From Byssothecium circinans (taxonomy: Eukaryota > Ascomycota > Dothideomycetes > Pleosporales > Massarinaceae): a stretch of 64,000 nucleotides of DNA. A program made the position numbers and the translations under genes. The notes beneath the pieces were generated by a model, which saw nothing but the letters and a program-made list of their open reading frames with translations, was not told where the DNA came from and ran no database searches. Shown here one piece after another: positions 51,877-62,460 of this stretch (position 1 is the first letter of the stretch; every line of letters begins with the position of its first letter). The stretch lies in assembly GCA_010015675.1 (NCBI GenBank), contig ML977020.1, positions 1 to 64,000 on the forward strand, read 5' to 3'.

Positions 51877-54255
51877 ATGGACATCGACGCATCATCTTCG
51901 AGCTCAACCGAGCTACCCCTCATTCCTCGAGACGGTTCCGGCTTGAGCCAGCAAGGCTCTATCAACTGGGATAACATCGTCCATCGTTCCCTCACATTCA
52001 CCGTAGGCGTACTCAATCGCTGTGCCAACGCCGGCGTCGACCCCTACAGCTTGGTCGTCGGCCAGGCCGTTGCCCAATGCTTCCCACTTGCGCGCCGGGG
52101 CCGCGAGAACGTCTACACTGCCGTCACGGCGCTGCGGTGCCAAAACGGCATCGCCAACACCCTCTGGTTCGGTTTCGGCGTGAAGGCCCTCGTCCGCACC
52201 CTTATACTCACCAGCGAGGGAACAAGTCTTCTCGCCATCTGTGCGTGCTTAGGAGAGTGTTTCCACGAAGATCTGGCCCCTGACATCATGTTCCATATCG
52301 TTAAAGCCCACGGTGCACCTGGTGAGCTGACACCGTCCGTCGCTCAGTGGGCTGCTATTATTAAGGCTTGTTCGGGGTCGCTTGCAACGAGCAAGTTTCC
52401 GCTACTGGCTGAGGGACTTATGAGGCTGGATCCCGGCTCAGGGCGGACTACAATGATGAATGAGACTCCAATGACGAAGGAGAACTCGCAGCGATTGCCC
52501 TTTATCCGCGGCTGCCCGCTACCTCAGGATCTGGCATCGGTTGTCATCGCAGTGGGGAAGGTAGCATCCGGTCAGTTAGAGTCCATTCATGTTTCGGGCT
52601 GTGCTGCGATCGGTTGGGTTGGAGCCATTGCAGAGTGGCTCTTTGATCTCAGAGTTGTTATATATACCGCCCAGGACGAATCTACTCCGGTATACTCTAA
52701 TTTCCCTGACAACCAGGAAGCCCAGGTCCATTTGACTTTCGATTGCGCCTTATCGGCATCTGTCTCCCAATCCCGACTTCATGTCGTACGAAAGTCCTAT
52801 TTTCTACCCAACAGCATATCCTTGTTCGACTGGGGTGAGCAGGCCAAAGTGTTGTACAGTGGCAGAGTTCCCTGGGAGTCCTGCTTGACCGATACCTTTG
52901 GATACGACTTCGAGCGACTGCGCAAAATGCCACTGAACTTTGGCACTGCTCTGGGATGCGCTGCGAGGATCTTTAAAGCCATCGTCACAGCGGAGAGTGG
53001 TGTACCAAAGAAATATCTGCAAGAGTGCCGTAGCTACTTTGATGCCTCTGCCGGTCAAGGATTCGTCCACAATGCACTCCACTGGTTTCCGGAGCTTAGT
53101 CCTCTCAAGCAGGCCATGGAGAAAGCATCCAGGCTAAGCTTTGATGCAGCAAAGGACGGATACGAGGAGAAGTTCGCCGCCATTCAGAGAAGCTGCGAGT
53201 GCAGCGTCTGCCGAGATTTTGATCATTTCGAAGAAGGCGAGGGTTTCTGTCTTGTCATAATTATGGAAGCGATTATTGTGTTGTGTTTGGTGACAGCCGG
53301 CCTCACAGTGACGGAGCACTTACATCCACTGAGGATTGGATTGGAATCATTCTATAAAAGGCAGCTTCAAGTCCGTAGTCCAGATGAGGATGAAGACGAC
53401 CAAGGCGAGGGAAGCCTACAGGAAGGTCTTCGAACCGTCGGACCGATTATCTACGTGCTCTTTACCAATGGCTTTGTGGATCTCACGCTCGAGCAGTACA
53501 CACAGGCGCTGGAGAGCAGGCTAGTCGCCGCCATAAAACTCTTCACTGGTCGAGATACGCCTACACATCTCACCGCCAGCGCCGTAAGCGAGTCCGGCAT
53601 CTGTGCCTACCTCGACATCCTGCGGGACATTTCCATCAGCCCAGAATCAGCGGGTCGCGTTCATGTTGTGCCGGGAATGATCGAGCATGACCACAAGCCC
53701 TTCCCGCAAGTCCAGGATAACGAGATAGAGCTCATGCGCCGCGCGGGTTCCGTCAAAGAGCTGTGTGCTACACTTGCAGAGCTCAACGAGGTCATCCTGG
53801 AAGTCACAGAAACCGTCCACTCGCTGTCTATAAACTTTCTGTTCCAGAGGCGCGGGGACGATACAAAAGATGAGTCTAGACCCTACCTTCGTATCGGGCC
53901 GGGTGACATTGTGGACCAGGCTCACCGGGCGCGCGGGTTGGTGCATTGCAGCACGCCCATCCGCAGTTGCAAGAGACGACGCATAGGGGGGATTTCCTGC
54001 GACCGAGCCGAATACCCCATCCTTAAACTGAGTATGGATGGCGAAACCATTCAGGTGTGCGACACGACAAATGGTGGCGAGTACCTTCGAGCTGTCGCAC
54101 TCCGGGTGGCTACAGAGAAGAACCCTCCCTATTTCTGCTTACTGTCGGATGGGCGGTGCATTGACTGTTGTATTGGAACAGTCGTTAACCAGAACATCAG
54201 ACCGGCTCTCGTTATCGCAAATGTAGGCAATGCGACCTGGTCAAACTCCAGATAG
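51877..54255 (+). CDS. large fungal-specific protein of an expanded, uncharacterised family (792 aa)
   Basis: A single exon from ATG 51877. Recognisable family-type segments include the N-terminal WFGFGVKALVRTL, then LAEGLMRLDPG, a central LASVVIAVGKVASGQLESIHVSGCAAIGWVGAIAEWLF, RVPWESCLTDTFG, a Cys cluster CECSVCRDF, and a C-terminal strand-rich part (YPILKLSMDGETIQVCD). I recall similar proteins in multiple copies in Fusarium and Pleosporales genomes, often near transposons, but no domain name or function is established to my knowledge. One hydrophobic helix (GFCLVIIMEAIIVLCLVTAG) may be membrane-inserted. There is no signal peptide. The gene appears intact. Confidence 0.75.
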   Translation: MDIDASSSSSTELPLIPRDGSGLSQQGSINWDNIVHRSLTFTVGVLNRCANAGVDPYSLVVGQAVAQCFPLARRGRENVYTAVTALRCQNGIANTLWFGFGVKALVRTLILTSEGTSLLAICACLGECFHEDLAPDIMFHIVKAHGAPGELTPSVAQWAAIIKACSGSLATSKFPLLAEGLMRLDPGSGRTTMMNETPMTKENSQRLPFIRGCPLPQDLASVVIAVGKVASGQLESIHVSGCAAIGWVGAIAEWLFDLRVVIYTAQDESTPVYSNFPDNQEAQVHLTFDCALSASVSQSRLHVVRKSYFLPNSISLFDWGEQAKVLYSGRVPWESCLTDTFGYDFERLRKMPLNFGTALGCAARIFKAIVTAESGVPKKYLQECRSYFDASAGQGFVHNALHWFPELSPLKQAMEKASRLSFDAAKDGYEEKFAAIQRSCECSVCRDFDHFEEGEGFCLVIIMEAIIVLCLVTAGLTVTEHLHPLRIGLESFYKRQLQVRSPDEDEDDQGEGSLQEGLRTVGPIIYVLFTNGFVDLTLEQYTQALESRLVAAIKLFTGRDTPTHLTASAVSESGICAYLDILRDISISPESAGRVHVVPGMIEHDHKPFPQVQDNEIELMRRAGSVKELCATLAELNEVILEVTETVHSLSINFLFQRRGDDTKDESRPYLRIGPGDIVDQAHRARGLVHCSTPIRSCKRRRIGGISCDRAEYPILKLSMDGETIQVCDTTNGGEYLRAVALRVATEKNPPYFCLLSDGRCIDCCIGTVVNQNIRPALVIANVGNATWSNSR

Positions 54256-55070
54256 ATAGAACAGACCACCAACTTGGTGGTGTGCATCGGATTGTTGTGT
54301 AAGGGTGTGAGCGGAACGCTAGAAAAATACCGTGGTATCCGGGATAAGTTGTGTCGCTCTTGGCCTTTGCGCGATTCTCACAGCCACAAGAAAGAGACAT
54401 CAACGAGTGGGCAACTTCGACTTACTAGCAGAATTCCTGCTGGCGCATTAGTTCATTCCCCTTGCTTCTCCTAAGCCAGCTTCGGTAGCGAATTTACAAA
54501 ATATATCCCAGATACCACGGTTGACATTAGCGTATTTCAGCTTGAGACCCTCAGGCCTTCATGGGTTCGAAACAGGGGGACTGATCAACCATGTAATCAA
54601 GGCGCGATCGGAACTGATGGTACTCAAGCACTACCTAGTTGGTTCGTGATGTCGTCACCACAAGCAGGGAGAGTGGTCAACCCGTTCCAGCCATAGGGTT
54701 GTGAAAGCGAAGCTATTCTTCATAGCAATACATTAGAGGTCGAGAGCATGTGATATAGACGGTGCAGTGTTTTCTAGTTAAAGTACCCCTTATTTATCTC
54801 GTTACAAAGAGTATCTTGCTACGCAGTAGGGCACGTTACGTTGCTTGTTTAGCACTAGTAATTACTATCGCTATGCCCATCACTGATAGTTATCCACTTG
54901 AACTTTCCTACATTGTGCACCGACAATACATAGCGCGTACCGAATACATTGTACATACACATAGAGCCTCGCATCCAGATTCTAGTTATATACCTCTTAG
55001 TCCATTAGTAACAAAACAACACCCCCAACCACTCCCTTCTCACGCACTTTCAAATACTTTTAAATTGATA
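54256..55070. other. intergenic about 0.8 kb containing repeat copy 54641-54704
   Basis: Apart from the dispersed repeat, nothing is recognised. An upstream in-frame extension (from 54762) of the next gene exists, but its composition is unlike the following protein, so I treat it as leader. Confidence 0.45.
54641..54704 (+). repeat. dispersed repeat, copy 2 (matches 13021-13080)
   Basis: Shares GCAGGGAG, GTGGTCAACCCG and CCAGCCATAGGGTTGTGA with the copy at 13 kb. The substitutions run in the C-to-T/G-to-A direction in this copy, consistent with stronger RIP damage here. Confidence 0.55.
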
Positions 55071-55565
55071 ATGGGCCCCACATCAACCGTTCTAGAGCCT
55101 ACCAATTCACAGGCAATCGGTACTATCACTCTCAAGGCTAGACCGGTACGTTCTAGCAGCTGTCCCGTTATTGTTAGCAAAGCAGATTTGAGCAAGCCGG
55201 CCACCTCGCGTATGCCACCTCGTCTCTTGCGACACAACGCTTCTAGTATGTCAATGCTACCAATGCAGCCTTACCTGCCACAGCCGCCATTATCCGAGGG
55301 CCCAACCATTGAGCACGATCTCATTTCTCCGATTGCTCGGCCAGATGGCTTCGAGCACTTCCTCCCCTACGAACGGTTTCCTCGTTCACAATCTACGCTA
55401 TCCCTGATTAGTTTCATCTGTGCTCCGAGCGAGTACGAGATCACATACACGCCTGGTGCGGACTATGTGATCGCTGTTCAGGAGAAAGGCGGTAAACGAA
55501 AGTGGTTGAAGAATGAATTGAAGAAGGGATTGGAGACGGCAAAGAAGTTTCTTGGGCGTAAATAG
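55071..55565 (+). CDS. orphan hypothetical protein with basic amphipathic tail (164 aa)
   Basis: I choose ATG 55071 (MGPTSTVLEPTNSQ). The protein is Ser/Pro-rich over its first 100 residues and ends in a strongly basic helix (GGKRKWLKNELKKGLETAKKF). There is no signal peptide, membrane helix or known domain. The basic tail could bind membranes or nucleic acid, which is speculation. It is the first of two small genes in tandem, 209 bp before the next. Confidence 0.5.
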   Translation: MGPTSTVLEPTNSQAIGTITLKARPVRSSSCPVIVSKADLSKPATSRMPPRLLRHNASSMSMLPMQPYLPQPPLSEGPTIEHDLISPIARPDGFEHFLPYERFPRSQSTLSLISFICAPSEYEITYTPGADYVIAVQEKGGKRKWLKNELKKGLETAKKFLGRK

Positions 55566-55774
55566 CCTGTGGCATCGATGCCACCTTTGAACTGGTAACT
55601 ATTAGCGTTGTTTCAACGATCTATGTTGGAACGAAATACATTGTTGCTCCTCAACAACAGCAACTTGCGATATAGTTTAACAGCGGGAATTAATATATAT
55701 ATGCCGATAACCTAGTCGTTCCTACCATCAATTCTTCAGAACATAACCACATCACCCAAAAACACACTCACAAC

Positions 55775-56116
55775 ATGAATCGTCGCTTTCTAGCTGCAAA
55801 TTACAAAACGGACTCAGTTATGTCTTTGCATAAAGACTTTAATTCTATGATGTTGGAGAAGGCCTTCGAAGGCCTTCCGCAATACGCGCGAGAGGAAGAG
55901 TTAGAATTTTTTGATGACTTCGAGTGTATTTCAAGACTCGAAAGTAAACAGGCTAAGGTTCCCTGGTGGTCGCCCAAGGTATGGTGGGCTTTTGGACGCT
56001 GGTGGTGTACGAAGCATCTTCCACACGATGACGATGAGGAATACGCGCAGGTCGCGGAACTCGTGTATCGTGGAGGTAAGTACGAAGAAACCTTAAAATC
56101 CGATTTTACACGATGA
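55775..56116 (+). CDS. orphan small acidic/Trp-rich protein (113 aa)
   Basis: A single exon from ATG 55775 preceded by an A/C-rich leader. The sequence has an acidic half (REEELEFFDDFECISRLE) followed by a Trp-rich segment (PWWSPKVWWAFGRWWCTK) and another acidic stretch (DDDEEYAQVAELV). No signal peptide or known domain. The Trp-rich segment is unusual and may be an interaction or membrane-interface region. Same orientation and small size as its upstream neighbour. Confidence 0.5.
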   Translation: MNRRFLAANYKTDSVMSLHKDFNSMMLEKAFEGLPQYAREEELEFFDDFECISRLESKQAKVPWWSPKVWWAFGRWWCTKHLPHDDDEEYAQVAELVYRGGKYEETLKSDFTR

Positions 56117-56954
56117 GCAGCCTTTCTGGATCATAAAAGTCCGAATAGATGACATCACCCTGCGAATCCTTTAAATTTTGTCCTTACCTAGGTAGTCTTC
56201 TAAGAATCAGCTCGATCGTTAATAGTAGGTCCTTTCCGAACACACAAACAGTCCACAATGGAAAATGTCCACAATGCAAGGATGATGAATGAGAAGTGCA
56301 GATGACTAGGAATATCTTCACGAAGACTTTCAGATACTAGCTCGTTATCTCAGCCTTCCAACGCCGTCTTTTTCCTCAATTACAGGGTAAGCGTATCCAA
56401 CAAGGTAAGCGTATCCAAATAACAGCAGTCACCTCCCAAAGCCTCTCAACAGGGCAACAACGACTTGTTAACTGCCTTCTAAACCCATTTAACAGCCTTA
56501 AAAGGAGCCCGACAGAGTTTCTAATCTGGAAAGCAAACTAAACAGTCTGTCTTACGGGCTGTCAAATAGGTCTTTTAAGGTATGCGGTTACCTATAATGA
56601 TCTAGCGTGCTTATCATGTGTTCATATGCCTCAGTAAAAGACCGTGAAACCAAAGCTGTCTTCAACCATATTGTCGCGTATTTACCTAATCTAGCAATCG
56701 TAAATTACATTCCAACTCTGCATCGGTCTGTTACAAGTGAATGTTTACGTACTCCATGTCACTGTCACGCGGGGTCGGCTTCTTTCAGCTAGTAGGCCTT
56801 GGCAACAGCCAACCACATTCTGCGCTAGAATTCAAACGTCCGCAGGACTTTTCCTACCTCTTCAACCCCAATGCCATATACCTGAATTCGTCACTACCGG
56901 CCTTGAAGGACGACGTTTAATCCCTGCTTCGATCCATCCAATTCCGATCCAAAT
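56117..56954. other. intergenic about 0.8 kb, nothing recognised
   Basis: Short frames only. A local repeat CAAGGTAAGCGTATCCAA-like pair occurs near 56388-56418. Holds the promoter of the next gene. Confidence 0.45.
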
Positions 56955-59627
56955 ATGAACTTCGATGATGTCGACTTCAATGACCCTGCCAGCGTCTTTG
57001 CCGCCATGGGCATAACGGGCGGACCTGGCGGTCTCCCTCTACCAAAGATGATTAGTCCTGAGAAGGTTAAGAGGGAAGCTCGAGGACATGTGGACAGAAT
57101 CTTTCGGGATCGAGAAATTCTGAATAAGATCTTAGAGCGCCATGAAGCTACGATCCATAAGCGATGGGACAAAAAATCGAGAAATCAGCGCGTTGCCGTC
57201 TTGTTATCTGCATGGCCAAAAATGTCGGCTTCCCATCGTCCAGACTTTGCGGCCTTCAGGAAGGAGACGGAGCGCCAGCGGGAGGCCGGTATGTATATTA
57301 CATCGTTGGAGGCGATTCACAGGGTGTCCGGCGATATGAATTTATGCTAAATTTTCATCTCATCAGGCACAAAGTTTCGTGACGCGTACATGTGGCCGCA
57401 GATAAACTTGGACGACTTGTCAAAACCGAAGACTCTTCTTCTGCTGATGCAATCTCGAGCCCGCAACAGGCCTGACGTATTTGCCATGGCGGATAGCAAC
57501 GTTGCGCATCTTGGAAAAGTTACGAAAGCCATCGTACCTGCTTTTCTAAACGAATATACGATGATGTTCACGAATCGATCAACACCTGAAACATACGGCG
57601 AGCTTGTCTCCTGGGATGACAACGAGGATGCATTTTTTTTGGTTGAGTTCCGGCAAGGGCATGCACCCCGGTCACGGTTTGGTGGTTTTGGAGATGCAAG
57701 AAAAGATCATGCACTTTTTGGTCGACTGCTGCAAGCAGATCATGCATGATATCCCGGTCAGCGATCTGGCAAGCGACAAGTTCCCGACCCAGCCCGCGGT
57801 GACGCTGGCAAAAGATACTGTAGATGGTTTCGACTCATTGGCCATCATGGCTTCCGAGACGCCATACCGCCCTCCCGCGAGTATGGATCTCGAGCGTCTG
57901 GAGTCAGTCATTCAGGCGAAGAAGTCCAGTGTAGAGGATCATGTATGGGCACTGCGTGAAGACCCTGAATACTTCGCCAACAGCCTCCCGGAATACGAAC
58001 AACATCGACAAGAGCTTCTCAAGGACTCGAATGGACATGTCCACCCGCTTTTGAAAACAGGCAATGAAGGAGTCTTCTGGAAGCGTGTCATTGATAATAT
58101 TATCCCGAGGGCTCACATCCAACTTGAAGTATGGAGCGAGCTCCACACTCAAGTGAAAGAGCTCATTGCGCTCAAGTCCAAGTATCAGCAGGATATTTCA
58201 ATCGATAAGGAATTGCCGGAAGAGTACTTGAACGCCCTTCTCAAGTTCCGACATTATTTGAATCAAGCTGCTAAAGGCCCCCAAAGCGAGCTCAAGCATA
58301 GTCTCGTAGCATCGCCCCCTTTGCGCCAATTCTTCGAACGCATTCCTCCCAGCGATCCCAACTCGACAATGATACAAATCACTCAGAAGAAAACTGCCAA
58401 GCTCGATAAGACACAGTCAGAGCTCATGTGGTTGTGTCAAACGCTCTGGGAAGACGGACAAAATTTGTTCCTAGCCGGTAAGGAAATCAAACTCGAGAGA
58501 TTAATAGAGTGCCCTTCATGTTAAACCACACTATCATCGCGAGCACTGGCCAAAATATATGTATGCTAAGCATAGAAACAGGTCTAACAAACATCGTTGA
58601 CGAACTCGGACGCCTGATCCAAAGTGAGCCAAAAGCAAAGGACCTCATATCGCCCACAATCGCAGACATACTATCCGACCTTTCCGTAATCAGCGAAGGT
58701 CTCAGGCAACTGCAAATGTACCAACCCTGGGCCCAAACCTTCGAAGATTCACTCGTCGAGAAAGAAAAAGGAATCAAAAAAGAATTCGCACAGCGGACGA
58801 AGAACTGGTCTTTAGTCATGGATGCAATAGAGGGGCCTAATAACGCCACAATTGTTCGGCTTGGTCAGCCGAGTGGGAGAAAATTCCACTACCCGGCGGA
58901 GAAGCGAAGGACGAAAGAGAGTGTGGAAGCCATGAGGCTTGCCGAGAAAAACTTGGATGAATTTTGGCAAGCGGTTGATCAGAATATGCGGAGTCGATCA
59001 GGAAAGAGACTGGAGAGTACTGCTCTGTGGCATTTCCTGTCACAGGAAAGGATTCTGGTGCGCACGCCGAAATGGGTAGATCCGCAGAAAGAGATGGAGA
59101 AGCAAGAGTCTGTAGATGATGTTGACGCTCTGATCAAGCCCTTGTCGGAGATCTACTTCGAGCGGGAACTAAAGACGGAGCGCACCATCGGTCGAGGCAC
59201 ACCGTCAGCCCAACTAGCCGCAAAAGTGAAAACTCGAGGCACTGCAGCGCCAGCTACAGCACATAACGATAACACCAGAGCTGATGCCAATCAAGAGCAG
59301 TCAGATATCCAACCCAAATTCGAGCTCGACGCCGGTACTCTCAAAGTCTTCCGCGCCCTCTTCTACACACCATCGCTCACTGCAACCCCAGGAGAGGTAC
59401 CCTGGAGAGACTTCCTGCACGCAATGAAAGCTGTAGGGTTCCAGCCGCAAAAACTGTATGGGAGCGTATGGCAGTTCAGCCCAACCGACCTTGACGTAGA
59501 GAGGGCTATCCAGTTTCATGAGCCGCATCCCAGTGGGAAACTGCCGTATAGGACTGCTAGGCGTATTGGGAGGAGATTGAATCGCGCGTATGGGTGGGAA
59601 AGGGGAATGTTTGTACCACAAATGTAA
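56955..59627 (+). CDS. expanded fungal family protein (ipa-protein-like), with a +1 base in a T run
   Basis: Exons are 56955-57288, 57367-58477 and 58576-59627; introns of 78 and 98 nt have GTATGT...TCAG and GTAAGG...CATAG. The product would be about 830 residues. Segments KFRDAYMWPQINLDDLSKPKTLLLLMQ, AFLNEYTMMFTNRSTPETYGELVSWDD, GLVVLEMQEKIMHFLVDCC, EDHVWALREDPEYFA and LPEEYLNALLKFRHYLNQA belong to a large, multi-copy ascomycete family sometimes labelled ipa protein, with no known function. In exon 2 the frame changes at T8 (57633-57640): seven T would keep EDAFFWLSSGKGMHPG in register. The extra T is either a sequencing error or an inactivating insertion. No signal peptide; probably cytosolic. 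Confidence 0.75.
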
Positions 59628-59716
59628 CTGCGTCTTAGTGAAACTTTCAACTCTACAGTTAAACATTAGACGGTCAATAGAGTCGCGTAAACGTTCTCCA
59701 CGTATAACAAACTAAT

Positions 59717-60248
59717 TCAATACCCAGCATCCATACCCGCCGCCTTCAAGTTCCCCTCCTTAACATCCCAACTCTCCCCTCTCGCCTTCCTCACCAACCC
59801 ATCCAACCAATCCTGATGACCCAACAACATCTTATTCGGCTTAACACCCGCCAGCTCCTTCGCGGGCTTCCCTTTCTGACTCTCCTGCGTCAAAATCCTT
59901 ACTCTCCCGCCATCTAGATCCTCCACCAACCAAGCATGATACACCTCCACCCTCTCATCCTCATCACCGTCAGGGAATAGATTCTTCGACCGGGCAGGTC
60001 AGCACAGGGAAGCCGAAGGTGGAGAAATTGAAAGTGTCGCCTTCACGGAGGCTGGGGTCTGTGGAGGGAGGGGTAATTTGGGAAACGTTGGCGTAGTAAC
60101 TAGTCCACTTGCTGATGTCTGAGAGGAGGGACCATATTTGTGAAGCGTTGAGGTTGGAGACGATTACTTCGTGGGTGACGAAGTTGTCGGTTGTACCGGG
60201 GAGGAAGTGCACCGGCTAGATGATGGCGGATTGTGTTGGGTTTGACAT
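59717..60248 (-). pseudogene. broken SRPBCC (START/polyketide-cyclase-like) gene
   Basis: From ATG 60248 the frame reads MSNPTQSAII then TAG (60216-60218). It resumes as PVHFLPGTTDNFVTHEVIV, NASQIWSLLSDISKWTSYYANV and FGFPVLTCPVEESIP, the usual start of a small SRPBCC ligand-binding fold. Near 59975 the frame is lost and about 15-20 residues appear missing. The C-terminal part, EDERVEVYHAWLVEDLDGGRVRILTQESQKG ... GHQDWLDGLV, then runs to the stop at 59717-59719. The early TAG fits CAG-to-TAG, a CpA-to-TpA change as in RIP. Two independent lesions make this a pseudogene. Confidence 0.75.
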
Positions 60249-60910
60249 TTTTGGTGATAGGTTCTGGGGAATATGTGTAAGATGGAGAGTGTGAGGGTTA
60301 TTGTTTTGGTATAGTTTGATATCGCAACGTAATGACGTATTTACCACCACTTCTGCGGAGCACTCGATTATGACGCAACGATGCCGATCGTACAATGGAC
60401 TCTATCACGAAAAATATCTTGAAGAGAAGACTGCGGTTCGATAACAACGCGATAAACGTCAACAATCCCAACGAGGGGGTCGATTTGCTGCTTACGTAAC
60501 CGAGTTGTATATGGAAGTGGGGGTCGGCTGCCGGCACCTAATATTCTATCTCTACCCACTACGTGCTTATCATCAAGCATTTCATCGTTGTCATCATCAT
60601 GGGCAACGATTGCGCAGTATTCTATCGAAGCCAACGCTCTCACTTCACATGCACGCCATGTTTCTGCCACCAAATCAAACGCGACAAAACCATTGGAAAC
60701 ATCACGTGCAGCGCCGTATCCGTGGATGTGAAGGTGGAGTGGGCTGCGCGTCAACATCCAAGACGCCTGCTGTCAACTTTAACAGTTCTATCTGTGAGGA
60801 GGGGGGGAATGGTAGTAAAGCATGAGCTGACTCGATCACTGGAAGACCCTGCGCTGGCAAACAATATGGTATATCACGGCTAGGGAACAACTTTGAGAGG
60901 AGAGTCTCCA
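60249..60910. other. intergenic about 0.7 kb, nothing recognised
   Basis: Short frames on both strands (for example 60505-60883) have no family resemblance and unfavourable composition. Confidence 0.45.
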
Positions 60911-61507
60911 TCAAAGCTTCCCCTGCAAAACAGCAAAAGCATTTGCATTCCCATCGCCACCCTCCCGGTCTACATCCTTCTCTTCCCCGATCCTCGGCCC
61001 AGAGGAACCCATAACCTCAAGCTCCTCAGTCCCTTCCACAGCCTTCAACCACTCCACACGATCCTTACAGAAGATCTCCATCTTCGGCTTGAGTTTCGTC
61101 TCATGGAGATGAAAATCATCCACTGTTCCAGTCCGCAAGAAGACACCCTTCGGCCCAATACGATACATCAGCGTCCCGCACGTCTTGCAAAAGTAGTTCG
61201 TCATAGTATTACCCGTGGTAATAGTTTTCGACTGACTATACGCCGTCAGATTCTCCTGGCCGCGGATATGGATGAGGTGCGTGTCTTTGATGGTGAAGTT
61301 CGTTGCGAACATGGATGCCGTGATTTTTCGGCAATCTGTACAGTGGCATATAAAGGTGTTGATGAGGCCTGGCGCCTTGGTGGGGACTTTGAGCTGCACG
61401 GTGCCGCAGTAGCAAGTTGCTGTCGCTGAGTCGTCCTTCGTCCAGCCATCGGTGGCGGTGCCAGCTAGAGGAAAGTAGGATTTGGAGTCGTCGGTGGTGG
61501 AAGTCAT
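60911..61507 (-). CDS. GFA/CENP-V domain protein (glutathione-dependent formaldehyde-activating enzyme family)
   Basis: I choose ATG 61507 (MTSTTDDSKSYFPLAG); upstream in-frame residues are unlike the family. The 198-residue product has all zinc ligands of the GFA fold: TATCYCGTVQL, FICHCTDCRK and NYFCKTCGTLMYRIG, plus the closing segment GTVDDFHLHETKLKPKMEIFCKDRVEWL. Bacterial GFA adds formaldehyde to glutathione; many fungal homologues are of unproven substrate. A formaldehyde-dehydrogenase-like gene lies at 34.7 kb, but the distance gives no reason to link them. No intron. Confidence 0.85.
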   Translation of the reverse strand: MTSTTDDSKSYFPLAGTATDGWTKDDSATATCYCGTVQLKVPTKAPGLINTFICHCTDCRKITASMFATNFTIKDTHLIHIRGQENLTAYSQSKTITTGNTMTNYFCKTCGTLMYRIGPKGVFLRTGTVDDFHLHETKLKPKMEIFCKDRVEWLKAVEGTEELEVMGSSGPRIGEEKDVDREGGDGNANAFAVLQGKL

Positions 61508-61826
61508 GATGATTACTAAAGACGTTGAAGCAGATGTGCTTTTGTGGGGTTGGGTTTGGGTGAGTACCTTAAAGTAGGGGCTTCCAATGTAGCCGGACGT
61601 GGGCTGTGAGGGCAGCCTGTGGAGGCAGTGCACGCGAAGGCACTAAACTACGAGCTTAGCCACCAGACGCTATCTTTCCAACATTCCAACTTCTAGCGTT
61701 GCTCTAAACGTAATATACACGGTTGCCTTACTACTTTACAATTTAATAAAAATCTTCGTGCCGCCTTAGCACCTGTTATCACTAGGTAGCGCTATACTTC
61801 TCTGATCCTGGTCCACACTAAGGCAG
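61508..61826. other. intergenic about 0.3 kb, nothing recognised
   Basis: Spacer between the GFA gene and the TPR remnant. No motif seen. Confidence 0.4.
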
Positions 61827-61977
61827 GTGAGACCAAGAAAGAGGATGCTTGGGGACGAACATCCTTCCACGCTGACCAGCATGGCCAACCTGGCGTTAAC
61901 GTACGGGGATCAGGGGCGGTGGAAGGAGGCCGAAGAGCTGGAGGTGCAAGTGATGGAGACGAGAAAGAGGGATCCTC
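61827..61977 (+). pseudogene. TPR (kinesin-light-chain-like) repeat remnant
   Basis: A short frame reads RMLGDEHPSTLTSMANLALTYGDQGRWKEAEELEVQVMETRKR. This is one 42-residue TPR repeat of the kind that tiles the C-terminus of many fungal NB-ARC/NACHT-TPR receptors. Neither the NTPase part nor further repeats are nearby, and the frame drifts into unrelated sequence. It is a fragment of a dead or relocated receptor gene, close to a transposon end. Confidence 0.7.
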
Positions 61978-62310
61978 TCGCTCAGGGTTCCGATGACTTA
62001 GTCGCGTCGTCGCGTTTCCTGAAACGCTTCTTTGAAGGCTGTGCAACCGTCCACACAACCAGGCTGTGCCATTGTCCACGAACCGTTAAAAGGCTGTGTT
62101 CCCCTGTACTCCTAATTGTCCACAGCTGTATATTACCATTTATTCGTCGCGCCACCAATGTCTGAAACCACGGCACTCGAAATGTGTGCTCTTTAGAGCT
62201 CAGGTTGGGCTCACCGTCTCGCAGAGTCTGATATTTTATAACATGAAGTGTGCCTGCCAAGAAGGCAGCCAACAAGGCACATTTATGTCACGGCTCGTAC
62301 CTGTTACCAT
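61978..62310. other. intergenic, nothing recognised
   Basis: Spacer between the TPR fragment and the hAT terminus. Short frames only. Confidence 0.4.
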
Positions 62311-62311
62311 A

Positions 62312-62460
62312 GTTGTCAACAATCAAGCCAATCCAAGCTGAGGCGTTAGCTTGGATTGCTCGTTTTTTGAGGGCGTCAGCTTGGATTGTTGGGGCTAACA
62401 AGCTGAGATCGTGAGCTTGATTGAGGCTTGATTGATAGGCTTGATAGCCTGTACTAGCGC
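62312..62460. repeat. hAT terminus with subterminal repeats
   Basis: CAATCAAGCCAATCCAAGCT is followed by three AGCTTGGATTG-like and several GGCTTGATTG-like copies. The outer GTCAACAATCAA equals the end of the element at 1-387 in inverted orientation. Confidence 0.6.
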
